Source: Brachionus plicatilis (Eukaryota; Rotifera; Eurotatoria; Ploima; Brachionidae). From it: a DNA stretch of 64,000 nucleotides. The translations under genes were made by a program, and so were the position numbers. How positions within the stretch are numbered: position 1 is the stretch's first letter; each line of letters starts with the position of its first letter. Shown here in pieces: positions 32,368 through 43,885 of the stretch. The notes below the pieces were generated by a model. The model ran no database searches, was not told where the DNA came from, and was given only the letters and a program-made list of their open reading frames with translations. The stretch covers positions 298,475 to 362,474 of the forward strand of contig QEOQ01000242.1 of assembly GCA_010279815.1 (NCBI GenBank), given 5' to 3'.

Positions 32368-33121
32368 GATTTTTTGGCATAAGTCCAATATGTGATCTAT
32401 AGATCACACATACACATTAGTGAACTAATCAATTAAGTGAACTTTATTTTGCAAAAAGTTCACTTGTTATGCGATCTTAAAAATTTGTGATCTCAAAATT
32501 ATATAATTAATTAAATAGTCTCTTATTTAATTCTATCTAGCTTTTTTTATTTGATAATGGATAATTTAGAAAAAAATTAAAACTATTTTTATGTCTATTT
32601 TGGAAGATGATAGATGCTTTTGGGAGGTGTATTGTAAAAAAAAGATTATTACAAGCTGAGTTCCAAGATAGATTAGGTGAAATAAATAAATGTTTAGAGA
32701 ATATGAATTTGATTAATGTTAGAAAGACATCATTGGAAACAGAAAAAGCATCCTATGATCTCCCAAAATGTTGCTCTGATTCGGAAAAGATTATTGGGCA
32801 AAAAGACCGACAATGATGAACTGACAATCAAATGTGAGTTATGTGAGAAAAATGGAGTAATCAATATCTGAAAAATGATTGGGGTATGACAATTCATTTA
32901 AGCAGGGTCCACAAGAAAAATTGAAAAATTAATTAATTGAGTATTAGAAAAGATTATTTCCTTTATTAAAATATTTTTTTTCAATTGATTGACTAATTAA
33001 AAAAAATTCGATAATATAATAAATTTTTTTTCTAGTTCACCAATTTTTTAACAGGTAAAAACGTGTGATCTTGAGTTCACATAAATTATCAGATCACATA
33101 CTGGACTTATGCCGATTTTTT
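32368..33121 (+). mobile_element. C2H2-bearing element with 8-bp target duplication
   Basis: The element 32376-33113 has ends GGCATAAGTCCARTATGTGATCT, inverted at the right, and an exact 8-bp duplication GATTTTTT (32368-32375 and 33114-33121). GTGATCT and GTGAACT motifs and their inverses are repeated inside both ends, as expected of transposase-binding subterminal repeats. It carries a broken zinc-finger gene on the + strand. The architecture matches the 59655-60630 element, but the sequences are unrelated. hAT-type is likely from the duplication size. Confidence 0.85.
32607..32924 (+). pseudogene. C2H2 zinc-finger gene carried by a DNA element, frameshifted
   Basis: The frame starts MIDAFGRCIVKKRLLQAEFQ and continues through a Lys/Glu-rich segment to a stop at about 32816. 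In the next frame it continues KKTDNDELTIKCELCEKNG. After a further shift it reads NDWGMTIHLSRVHKKN and stops. The joined pieces give a C-x2-C...H-x4-H finger with a coiled, charged N-terminal region. It lies wholly within the transposon at 32376-33113, so it is probably the element's DNA-binding protein or a captured gene. At least two frameshifts make it non-functional. Confidence 0.6.
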
Positions 33122-33163
33122 TTAGTTTAAAAGATTAGTCGAGACATTTATAAAATTGAAACT

Positions 33164-33310
33164 TTAACCCTTTGTTATTGTCTCGGGATGTTGTACAAAT
33201 TTGAAGCTTGAGTAGTGTTCAATTTTTTTTTCAAAAACATCTTTTATTGCATTATCAAGATCTTCCCTTGAATAATTTTTTTTAGCTTCTTTTTGTTTAT
33301 TCTGATTCAT
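33164..33310 (-). pseudogene. psq/pogo-type helix-turn-helix fragment
   Basis: From MNQNKQKEAKK the reading runs NYSREDLDNAIKDVFEKKIE and then FKFVQHPETITKG before a stop. This fits the psq-type HTH that opens pogo/Tigger and jerky transposases (Y-S-x-E-D-L-x-x-A-I-x-x-V ... F-x-V-P-x-x-T-I). The central Ala and Pro of the family are partly altered (HPETI). Nothing resembling a DDE domain follows, so this is a fragment. The frame is also open upstream to 33349 but adds nothing recognisable. Confidence 0.5.
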
Positions 33311-33590
33311 TTTTATAATATATTGACGATTTTTGATAATACAGAACAAATATTTCTATCAAATAAAATCAAATTATTTTTGTAAAAAAAGGAGAAACAA
33401 AATTTTAAATTTTTCATAAAAAAACGGCGTCATTATGATCATTTTTGTCCTTTCAATCTAATTATGTTAAACAGGATGATTTTTTGGTTTTTAGGTGAAA
33501 CCTTAATAACCTAATTACACCTAAAAACACATTACACATTAAGCTAGACACGTCCAAGGACAACTAAAAATTCTTAAAATTTTTTTTAAT

Positions 33591-34050
33591 AATAAAGATG
33601 GCTCCGTATCAAAATAGCAATTATCGAAATAGCTAAAAATTTACCTGAGATTTTTATTTTAATCAAATTAGCTAAATTAAAAATCGTTAAATGCCAGTTA
33701 ATTTTACCGACTTTATTCGGTTTACCAGTGATTCGATAAAATTGGCCGTCAAAATGCAATTGAGGAGCCTTTTTTTTGAGACATTGAAATAAACCCTTTG
33801 TTTATATTCAGCGCACGTTCAAAATTGTTTGCTAATTCTTCAATCGAATCCATTTACTTTTTACTAATAAAATAAATCACAATAAAATTTTTATTTAATT
33901 GAAAGCTTTTTTGAAACTTTTGTTTGTAGCTATTTTGATAATTGCTAATTTAATTAAACAATTAGGGGAAAAAAATAGCTAAAAAAAAATTAGCTGTTTT
34001 AATAAAAGCTATTTTGATAATTGCTATTTTGATACGCTCCCAATAAAGAT
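33591..34050 (-). mobile_element. MULE-like non-autonomous element, copy 2, 9-bp target duplication
   Basis: The element 33600-34041 has ends GGCTCCGTATCAAAATAGC and GGGAGCGTATCAAAATAGC (inverted) and the exact 9-bp duplication AATAAAGAT (33591-33599 and 34042-34050). It is a near copy of 5146-5660 in the opposite orientation. The half-FLYWCH frame (minus, about 33853 to 33655) has 8 instead of 7 A residues after the TCTC codons and a second small indel near its end, so it is broken here. Confidence 0.9.
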
Positions 34051-34249
34051 ATGTGGAATTCAATGATCTAATTAAGTTAGAGCTAGCATCTAACATGAAA
34101 GATTAAAAATAGGACAAACCAAATTAATAATTTGACGGATATTCACCGAATTGGCCGAAAATAACTTTAACTAAAAAAAAGGGACTCAAAAAAAGTTAAA
34201 GATTTTATTTTATGATTTTATTTTAACATTTAAATCCATGTCGAATTCT

Positions 34250-35035
34250 TTATAATCTTTATATAACTTTATAATCTATTTTGGATTTCTTTTATTTTAA
34301 TATTTTTCAATACTTAAAGCCCAATCTAAAATTAACGATTTTGTTAGTTGGCTGACTTATCCTTGGTTGATTTGAGACACCAAATAAAAGAAAACAAAGT
34401 TGAATTTAAATTTTAAACTTTTATTTGTATAAATGGATCTGAAAAATAGAATAATTGTTCTATCATTATTTATTTATTTTTTTTTATTTATTTATTTATT
34501 TCAACGAACGCCTTAAAGACGATGTTAATAAAAATTTAAAAAATAAAATGTAATAAATAAGACAAAGTTTAAGTGTTTTCTAAAAAATTAAAAAAAAAAT
34601 TGAATAAAATATTTAATTTAAATGTTAATTTTGTTTTTTTTCTCCTATTTTAATTTCAATAATTATTATTCATTTTGTACTCTCTTTTATTTTTATTTTT
34701 TGGCAGAAATAATGAGACTAAAAAGTAACATTTAGTAATTGTGAAAAATAATAACTTGTAATTGTGAAAGCTCACATCGGAGATAACTTAAAATTTGGGT
34801 TCTAACACTACTAAATAAAATAAATAATTTTTATATTATGCCGAGTCAAATTTTATTAATATAGAATATATTTTAAAAATATTTATTAATTCATTAACTC
34901 AACCATTTAACTTCAAAACCCCATGGCGTAGTTTACAAGGTTTTACAGAATTAGCAAAGAAATTTTACATTCTAAAATGACAACAATGCCTGTTAAATAA
35001 TTTTTAATGTTTTTTGTTAATTAAGTTTTAAATTT
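34250..35035. repeat. Dispersed repeat, right part (copy also at 49.06-49.43 kb)
   Basis: CTCAACCATTTAACTTCAAA, GGTTTTACAGAATTAGCAAA and CAATGCCTGTTAAATA-type blocks match 49240-49360. The arms of the whole repeat (ACCTTGCAAATTA ... inverse near 34935) suggest a foldback element. Confidence 0.6.
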
Positions 35036-36834
35036 TGAACGATAAATTTTCAGAAATAAATATTCCCTTTAATATTAACTCTTAGAAATTTTTATATTCT
35101 TTTAAGGAATTCTCGAAATTATTATTATTTATTTTTTTGCCGAGGTAAAACTATTTTCGAATAAAATATTGTTTATTTTTTTTATCCGTTCCAAGCTAAT
35201 CTTTTTCAGAATAAAAAAAATAAAATAAAATTTAAAAAAGTTAAAATAGACAAATTGTTGGCAAAAACTGGTGCAAAATGTATAAGTAATGAACAGATAA
35301 GAAAGAAGAAATAGTTGTTAAAATAAAAAAAAACCAAAATAAAGTTTAAATTCAGTTATTTTTATTTATTTGTTACTGTACCGAGTTTAATTTTTTGAAT
35401 TCATTTTTTTGTTTGTAAGTAAAAATAAACAATTAATTATTATGTCAAATCTTTATCATCAAAAGATAATTTGTGTGGATACCCTAGATATTTTGGATAG
35501 ACACTATCCTTATTTTTCCATGGTCTTCTTTTCCCTTATTCCTAGTCCCATGTTAGGAAAGTTTTCAATCAAAATTTGGTGAAATCATCTTCTCATATTA
35601 ATTGAAAATTGTCTTTTATTCTGATGGAAAAAGGTTGAATAAGAATAAAAAAATAAAAAAAAAATAATAATTGCTCATCGTTTTCCATTAGAATAAAAGA
35701 CAATTTTCAATTGGAGGAAAAGTCAAAATTCCGCTTTTACTCTTAGAGTAGTATGCACGAGTTTACGGTAATAATTTTGTAGTTCAAAAATCAATTTAAC
35801 TTATAATCACTTTAAGATGTCTGTATTTAATAATATAAACATAATTAACAAAAAAGTGTGCAAATTATTCAATAAATTTGATTTATTTTACAAAAATTTT
35901 AAATTAAATTTTTTTTTAATGTAAAATTTGAATTTTTTTAAAAAAAAGAATATATTGTATTTTCATTTTTAAATAATTAAATAAACGAAGTGTTAATAAG
36001 TCTTGAAATAGATAAGGGTACTAGCCTGTTGATAAACCTTGAATAATTATAATAATAAAAAAAATTAAAAAAAAAAGGCTGATTTAGTCGATTTTTAGGT
36101 AATAAGATTAGTGGACATTGATTTTCTCAATTAAATTTTATAGAAAATATTTAGTTCTTAATTTTGTGTGGGAAATTTTTGTGCCTTTTTTAATTTTTAG
36201 TGCGAATTTTGAAACTTCTTCGGCCTGACAAGAGTATCGCTTTTGCAAATTCTTTTAACAATGTGTAAAATTAATTTAATCTAAGAATTCCACTGCACTT
36301 CAAATCTTCAAATATATAATAATATTTTAATTAATGATCCTTAAGAAACTCGTATATTTCTCTTTTGTTATGCAACAAACTAATTGTTTTCACATCCAAT
36401 ACTGTTTTTGAAATGTGTCGCTACATTAATGGCTGGCTGATCGCTGAATTTATAAGTCAAGAGTACCGAGTTGTTGACTTCAAAATAATTTCATTCTACT
36501 AAGAAGAAAAAAAGATGCACATTTTAAAGCCGGTCTTATGGAATTATTACGCGCATGCTAAATCTTGGATATAGAACTTTGATTTTGTAGGTAAATTTAA
36601 TCATTCTAAAAGCAAAAGTTCAAAAAAGATATATGATCATGTTTGGATTTGGATACAACTTCTGCTAGGCCTACTTTACCTTTGTTATGTCAAATTTTAC
36701 ACATTTAAAAATGTTTTTGTTGAATAAAATCAAGATTTTTTTATTTTTGATTTTATTTATTCATTCTAAGGCCTATTTTATAAGCTCCTTTGATACCTGA
36801 TTCTCTTGCTTGATATTCCAGCCTCATGGACAGA
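35036..36834. other. AT-rich intergenic DNA
   Basis: Nothing supportable was found. An imperfect inverted repeat around 35590-35720 (AATTGAAAATTGTCTTTTAT and its inverse) is a possible small foldback. Confidence 0.4.
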
Positions 36835-37204
36835 GCTTTGGTGCATGCAACAAACACCATGTCGCCCATTCTAAACTTACACTGCATGCGCTAAAAATGT
36901 GTTTTAAAATTTGGGTCGGCATTAAAACCAATTTTTTAAAATAAATGCGACTTTAAAGCTTGAGATTTTTTCCCAAAAATTAATATTTTTCCAATTTTTC
37001 TTTGTATGTAATTTAAAGCGATAGATTAAATGTAAAATTTAAAAAATAATTTTTATTTTTCACAAAAATCTCAAGCTTTAAAGTCACAGTTAACTTAAAA
37101 AACTTGATTTTAATGCGGAGCCAAGGCTTAAAACAAAATTTTAAAGGTGCAAATTAAGAATGCTTCAACAAAGCCTAGATGGTGTTTGTTGCATGCACTA
37201 AAGC
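36835..37204. mobile_element. Foldback element related to the 28036-28511 family
   Basis: GCTTTGGTGCATGCAACAAA at the left is inverted at 37180-37204. The arms of about 150 bp end in GACTTTAAAGCTTGAGATTT and its inverse around a short AT-rich centre. A GCCTCA...CTTTGG...CTTACAC segment is alignable with the arms at 28.05 kb. Confidence 0.75.
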
Positions 37205-38462
37205 ATTATTAATCATAACATAATCAACTTAAAGATTAGCTCTGATTAAACTTTTTTTTTTAATTTTTATTTTCTTCTTTTTTCCTGTTTTTTTCAATTT
37301 AATGCGAGAAATTTTTTTTTTATTTTATTTTTGGTGCCGGTTCAAACTAAGATTTTGAACTATTCGGAAGTGCCTTGAGATCTCATCCTAGATTATTTTT
37401 TTTAATTAAATAGAAAATAAATTTAAAAGAAAATAAATAAATAGCATTAGTGTCCTAAATCAAAAACCATGATTCGACTAATTTAAAATTTTCATTTTTT
37501 CTTTGTTTATATTCATAAGGCTTCAAACAAAGATTTATATTAGTTATTTTATTTGAAATTGATTTTTCAATATAAGCTAACTATTGTTATCTGAATGGAA
37601 AATTTCTAAATTTTTAATGTCAATGAATCATCAAATTTATCAACTGAATCTTTAAGCCAGTAGTTGTAGAAAATTCTCAGATATCTTTAAAAGTTACATT
37701 GCTTTGAGTTACATTATTAACCGAAAATATTTCCGGGAAATTAGTTTAATTTTATTTTAATTTTTCGAAAAAAAATAAGAGCAATTTTTCAGTGCAAATC
37801 GTTTTAAGGCTCTTCGTAAATGTAATTTTATTGGCTTATTTTAATAATTTTTAAATATTAAATAATTTAATTTTGTTTTTCATGTTTTTTTTTAAGTGTT
37901 TTATAATTATTTAAAGACTAAAATGTTTTCGTTAGTATTAAATTTAAAAAAATTCAATCGATACTCCTATTTATCAGTTAATTACAACAACCTCAAAATC
38001 TAACTTGGAACATAATTTTCTATCAAATTTTAGACACATTATATTGTGTTAAATAAAATTTTAATTAATTTTTTCAACTTTCTTTTTTTAGAAGTCCTTT
38101 AATATATATTAAACAATAATATCTATGTGGCTTTAAAATTCAAATAAATAAATAAATATTTTGCGTTACATTTTTTTCCTCAAAGAATTCAAAGCGATTG
38201 ATTTTAAATTATACAACAATTTTTGCTAGATATTTTTATCAATTTTAAGTTTTGTTTTTTTTATTAACGAAGCATGAATTAATAATAAAAAGACAATCTT
38301 ATGTACGACTGATTTTTTTTAATAAAATAAGAGAAATTAAATAAAAAAATGACATAAAAATGGCATATTAGTATGGCCCATAATTTTCCTTATCGCTAAT
38401 TTTAATAACAAATCCGCTTTTTCAATAAAAAAATTCTAATTTATTAAAGTTAAAACTAATTT
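37205..38462. other. AT-rich intergenic DNA
   Basis: No gene, RNA or repeat was recognised. Confidence 0.45.
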
Positions 38463-38591
38463 AATAAAAAGACCAAGATCTTCTGCTTACCCGAAACCCT
38501 CAACCAGAACTTCGCCTCGGATCCCTTAGACCTAAGCCCCTTTTCCCAAAAGCGAACTGCGCCCGCTTTTAATTTGGAAGAGTTTTTATAA
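38463..38591 (+). other. GC-rich patch with an open frame lacking a start codon
   Basis: For about 110 bp the composition changes abruptly. Read on the + strand, it gives an uninterrupted frame with many C-ending codons (KTKIFCLPETLNQNFASDPL and onward to EEFL and stop). No ATG, splice context or family match is visible. It could be a decayed exon, an inserted fragment or a repeat terminus. Confidence 0.3.
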
Positions 38592-39106
38592 AAATAGCAG
38601 TATCAAAAACTTATTTGCCTGTAATTATTGCCTTATTTATTATCATTATTTCCATAAACAGGCTGGCAAAATATTCTTGAGCTAAATCCAATGTTCAAAA
38701 ACTAAAAACCTACAGAAAGATCATGACTTTTCCTCTAGTTATTTTTTCTAGGATCTACTTCTATAGACTCGAACAACAAATTAATTGGTATTTATTCAAA
38801 AAATAAATTTTTTCGTAATTTTTTGTTATTATTTTAAATTAAATTTGTTTCATTTTATTTAATTTGCTGCGAATACACTAAAAATTAGCATGTTTTTATT
38901 ATATTTGACTATATTTATTTAAAAAAAAACCCATTTTCAGAGCATTAGAAGAGCAAAACAAGTCATTGAGAGGTAAATTTCAAAACAAGCAATCAATTTA
39001 ATGGTCAGAATTGAAAACAGCTGGATTGTAAATATTAAGCTTATTTATTTATTTAAAAAATAATTAAGGGAAGCTTAAAGCTAATAAAATATAATAAGAA
39101 AAATAT

Positions 39107-39312
39107 TGCAATAAAGTATAACATACTTTGTTGCACCTAAAATAAAATAATTTTTTTCTTTTTTTTTTGTAAATTAAACCAATAATCAATTTAAATATTT
39201 TTGATATTTTATTTTTTGTCTAATTAAAGTATGAATAAATTATTTTTTGAAAAAAAAGGTGCAACAAAGTTCGACATACTTTGTTGTATGTTGAAACTTT
39301 GCAGTATTTTTT
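39107..39312. mobile_element. Small foldback element (CATACTTTGTTGCACCT arms)
   Basis: AACATACTTTGTTGCACCT (39119-39137) is inverted at 39256-39285 and extended by a second CATACTTTGTTG. About 110 bp of AT-rich sequence lies between. Confidence 0.65.
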
Positions 39313-39659
39313 GAGTATATTTTATTGACTTTAATTTTAATTCATGAAAAAGGAAGAATTTTGTTCATTTGAATTTCATAATACCCATGATTGCAATTTG
39401 ATTAAAATTTACATTAAATATATATATACAATTAGAGTAGAAAATAAATATTCATGTTATATTTACATTTTTCTTTATAAAAATATAATTTATGGAGATG
39501 ATCCCAGGGTGCTCAGAACGGATTACTTCTTCTTTTGAGCCTTCATGTAATTTGACACAAAGTATGAATTTTTAATAAATAATAAAAAATTTTGATTAAG
39601 AATGAAATTGAGTTTTTTCAGAAAATAAAATTAAAGTTAGTAAAAAAAAGTCGAATTGA

Positions 39660-39800
39660 GATAGGAAAAATGCACGTTCGTAAAAATTATTTTGTTCGTA
39701 GTAGATAAAAAAAGAGTTTATTTTGACCCAAATTGAGAAATTTTGGTATATTTTAAAGTTGAAGACATGTCATAAAACCGGAATAGATTTTTAAAAAAAG
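39660..39800. repeat. Dispersed repeat shared with 55350-55470
   Basis: Common blocks are TTTGTTCGTAGTAGATAAA, AGAGTTYATTTTGACC and GCGGAATAGATTTTTAAAAA (here ACCGGAATAGA). Orientation is the same. Function is unknown. Confidence 0.65.
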
Positions 39801-42800
39801 TTTTTTTTCATCTTTTTTTTTGAGACATGTCATAAAAAAATAATATTTTGATAGCAAAAATTAGTGCACGATTATTAGTAATATGTCTCTAAGTCCGAGC
39901 AAAAACGTTTTTTAGTTTAAAAGTCAAAAATAACTAAAATTTACGTAAAAACAGTTAAGAGATCTCAGCTTTTATTTTTCTCAAAAATTTAAAAAAAAAT
40001 AAAATTTCTAAAATATTGGAATTGACCGAATCTTTCAAAAAAAAATCTGGAATTTACCATAAAATCGATATTACTCTTTAAATACCATCTAACTATTACC
40101 ATTCATTGTTTTATAGCAGCACTCTGAAATTAGTTAAAGTTTTCAATTTTTAACGAAGCATCATTTATTTTGATTTAATATTATTTTTTAGATTTTTTTA
40201 TATGCGGTGATAACTTAGAATTTTATAAATTAATACCGCCTATAAAATAAATATCAAAATCCTCACATAAGTTCATTGATTTAAGATCAGTAGAATCTAA
40301 AGTGAAATAAATGGTTATTTTTAAACATACCAAAATTTGATGTTTAACATTACCCAATAACTAATCATATATTAAATTAATCTAAAAGCTTCAATTAAAA
40401 AAAATAATATTAAACGAGCATAAATAATATCTGTCCACAAATCCAGTAAAAATCGTCACTAATTTAGTAAAAAAATAACACAATCAATAACCGATTAACT
40501 AATTCAGTTTATAATATTTATTTCAGAAAAAGAACACAATAAATAAAAAAATATCACAAAAAAAGATGAAAAAGCACTTATTCAATTAAATCATAACTTT
40601 ATAATAATTCTATTCACTAATTAAGTAAAAAATTTACTAATTAATAAAATTTAAAAAAAATACATAAAAAAAATAAAAAAATTACCAATTTTTTTTTTGT
40701 ACAGCCATTTGGACAATAAAAAACCTCTTTTTTTTAACATTTTTGTGTTATACTTCTCACAACTTATTTGAATGCTTGAGCTTTTGATTTCATTTGCTTC
40801 TGAAGACATTTTATTCAAGTTTTATTTAAAGTTATATTTGTGAATTTATTTATTTATTTGTTTATATGTATCGAGCTAGTGCTCCTTCGGAAAAAAAATA
40901 AATAAAAAAAAATAAAATAAGTTAAGTTAAGCGTTTATATTTTTTGTTTTATTTAAATTAATTTTTAAAAATTAATTAGTTCATTGAGTACTGTTTTAGT
41001 TATATATTTATCAAATTAGTGAATTAATATATTAGTTTGTTACAGTTTCGCTCTATTAGATATGTTTTATTGATTTTGTGAATAAAAAACCAAATTAGTT
41101 TTTTTTTAATGAAATAGTAATATTTTTACTGAATTTGTGATTTTTTTTTAATGAAATAGTAATATTTTTACTGAATTTGTGGTGACGTTTACTGACGTCC
41201 AAAATAAACCCGTAAAAACGCTTTTAATAAAACCTGTAGAAATTTAATGTATTGAAAAAAATCAAAATTTTTTCTTGTTTAGAGCTTTAGACACCGGTTA
41301 GCAAAATTATAACCATTTCCAAAATTCACCTCATAAATTCGTGCTAAATTTTCTAATTCTTAAGAAAGATATTGCGTATTTAAATTTATTTTTTACTAAA
41401 ATTACTGCTCAAATTAAAAGGCTGGTTTAATATTTTAATTTTCTGCTTGAGATTCATGCGAAAAAAATTGAGATTAAATTCTAGGAGATTATTTTTAATT
41501 CATATCTTCCAATCCGAATATATCCTTAGCTTTAGATTAATAAAAAGATTAAAATTCTTAAAGTAAAAAGCTTTTTAAAAGCGATCTTTTATTTTTGCAA
41601 ATATAGGCAAAAAAGGTAAAAGGAATTGAAAATTTTAAAAAGCCTTAACTAAATGTATTTGGAATTGATTAAATCTAGTTTAATTTTCTTCATAAAATAA
41701 TGTTTTAATATTTAAATTCAAATCGTAGTCAAATAATTGAAAAAAAAATATGGTTTTGAGATGGTTGTTACCGTTCATCTAAAAAATGAAACCATTTGAA
41801 TAGCGATGATCCTGGTGCGTGTGAGAACATGCAAGTCAAGGAGATTTAAGAAAATGGCGTCAACAGACGTAAGTAGCGAGCATTAAAAAACTCTGTTATA
41901 AGCAACTATGCTTCTGCAGGCTAACCAAATTTCCATGAAGTTCTAGTTCTAGTTGTTCTTAGAAGGGTAAGACCATGTCATTAATATGAATTCAAAAATA
42001 GATATAAAAATAAAATTTCCATTAAAAATAATTCAAAATTTGCAATTAAAAAAAAATTGCCCTCAGTGCTGTTTATTAATAAAAAAAAAGATATTTGAAA
42101 GAAAATTATCTATCTAAAAAAGTTTTATGAATGTAATATAGAAAAATTTACGACCAAGGAGATGATCTAAAAATGGATCTTATAAGTTTTTATAAGATAG
42201 GAATAAGATAAGTTCCTAACCTTAAAAAAAATCGAAATAAAATTTTAATTTTTTAATTATGATAGGTTGAAATTTAGAATCTCTTGAGAATAAAGCATTA
42301 AAAAGTTAGTTTAATATTTCGTTTTCAATTAAAAACTTAAAGTTTTCTTAACTCGATATTAGAACTTTAAAAATGATATTAAGAATTTGACAAGATGTTA
42401 GAATTTTATACGGTTTTGAATTGAGATTTTTTTATTTTTTCTATTTTTTTAATTAATTAATTGTTAACTTTAAATTATGAAAAGAGTTAAAAAATTAATT
42501 TTGTTCATCTCTAGAATAATATATTTTTTCATTTTTAATATAAATTCTTTAAATTTTTCTGATTGAAAAAAAACGTCAGAGTCACGATTTTATTATTTTT
42601 CTTAAGTTTTGAGCAAATGATATTTTGGACCAAATAACACATTTCTAAATTTTTATAATTATTCAAAAAGGTTAAGGAAAGATGCGAAAACCATAGCTTT
42701 CTTACAGCCCAAAAGTAAAGATAAGTAAAAATTTTATGTTTTGAATAAATTTTAAGTTTTTAGTTCTAATTTTTTTGAATTTTTCCACATGGTAGGAATA

Positions 42801-43624
42801 AAATTAGAATAATGTATGTGGATATTCATCCAAACAAGTTGTTCTTCGTTTTTTTTTGTGTTGTTTTGATTTATAATTATAAATATATAATTCTAAATTT
42901 TAAATTGAATACAAGTTAAATAACAATATAATACAAAGACACTGCTTTTTTGATAATTTTTAATATCATCTTAATTTATGTTTGTATTGTATTTTTTTCC
43001 AATGAGATTGCTGTATGTTTTGGTGGCATTATTAATTAATTATTAAATTAATAAAGTTTATGTAATAATATAATAGTTTTTATTTTTTTATAATCAATCA
43101 ATCAATTTATTATTTATATTTTTGTGACGAATCTAGAAGTAATCGTTATTATTATTTTATGATATTAGTATTTTGAAAGCTTTGAGTTCAAGTAATGGAA
43201 GCAATAATGAATATGGCCTTACACGCCAATATCGCATTAGCTACGGATTTTAAATAAATAAATTTCATATTAGTATTTATATCTTTAATTTACTTTTTAG
43301 TATATTAATTTTGAAGTTTTTTATGTTCATCTAATCTTCGCCCAGAAATATCTGGTGCGACAAGACTGAAGGCTTATGATTTATTTGTCTAGCATTTTTT
43401 GCCTGAGTAAAGACAAAAAAATACTTAATATTAATAAAAGTTAACCATCTTTTATATTTATTTAATTAAAAAATAATTAAGGGCAATTTGAACGGAAGCT
43501 TAATGCATCCATTCAGTCTCATAATTAAATTTTGTGACCATAAAAAATATCTTATACATTATTTGTTACAATAGTGAATCACTTAAAACATAAATAAAAT
43601 CAGCAAAATGGTTCAATTTTTTGC
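39801..43624. other. AT-rich intergenic stretch with minor repeats
   Basis: It contains a 41-bp direct tandem duplication at 41101-41182 (AATGAAATAGTAATATTTTT unit). A dispersed block at 40848-40905 (GAGCTAGTGCTCCTTCGGAA) is repeated at about 43825-43885. A slightly GC-richer patch lies at 41800-41970, with no readable gene. Confidence 0.5.
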
Positions 43625-43730
43625 GTTTGAATTAAATGAATCCAATGTTGAAGTGACATTGAAAAGTGTGATTTTGAAAACATTTTTTTCAGTTTCAAAT
43701 AAAAATATAATTTAAAGTTAATATTGCATG
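43625..43730. repeat. Dispersed repeat with CCAATGTTGAAGTGACATT block
   Basis: The CCAATGTTGAARTRACATTG block followed by TTTTTTCAGTTTCAAATAAA recurs inside 46985-47085 and, inverted, at 51135-51235. Confidence 0.6.
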
Positions 43731-43824
43731 CATTTTCATATTTGAAATTAAAATCTTTAGCGAAATAGAATGATGTTATTTGAAAATTTGAAAAAAATGT
43801 TCAAAATTCTTTTTTTACTTTAAA

Positions 43825-43885
43825 TAATTTATTTATTTATCTGTATTGAGCTAATGTTCCTTCGGAATAAAAATATATGAAAAAA
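43825..43885. repeat. Dispersed short repeat (TTCCTTCGGAATAAA)
   Basis: TTTATTTATTTATCTGTATT followed by GAGCTAATGTTCCTTCGGAA matches 40848-40905. It resembles a 3' tail of a retroelement, but no body is attached. Confidence 0.5.
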
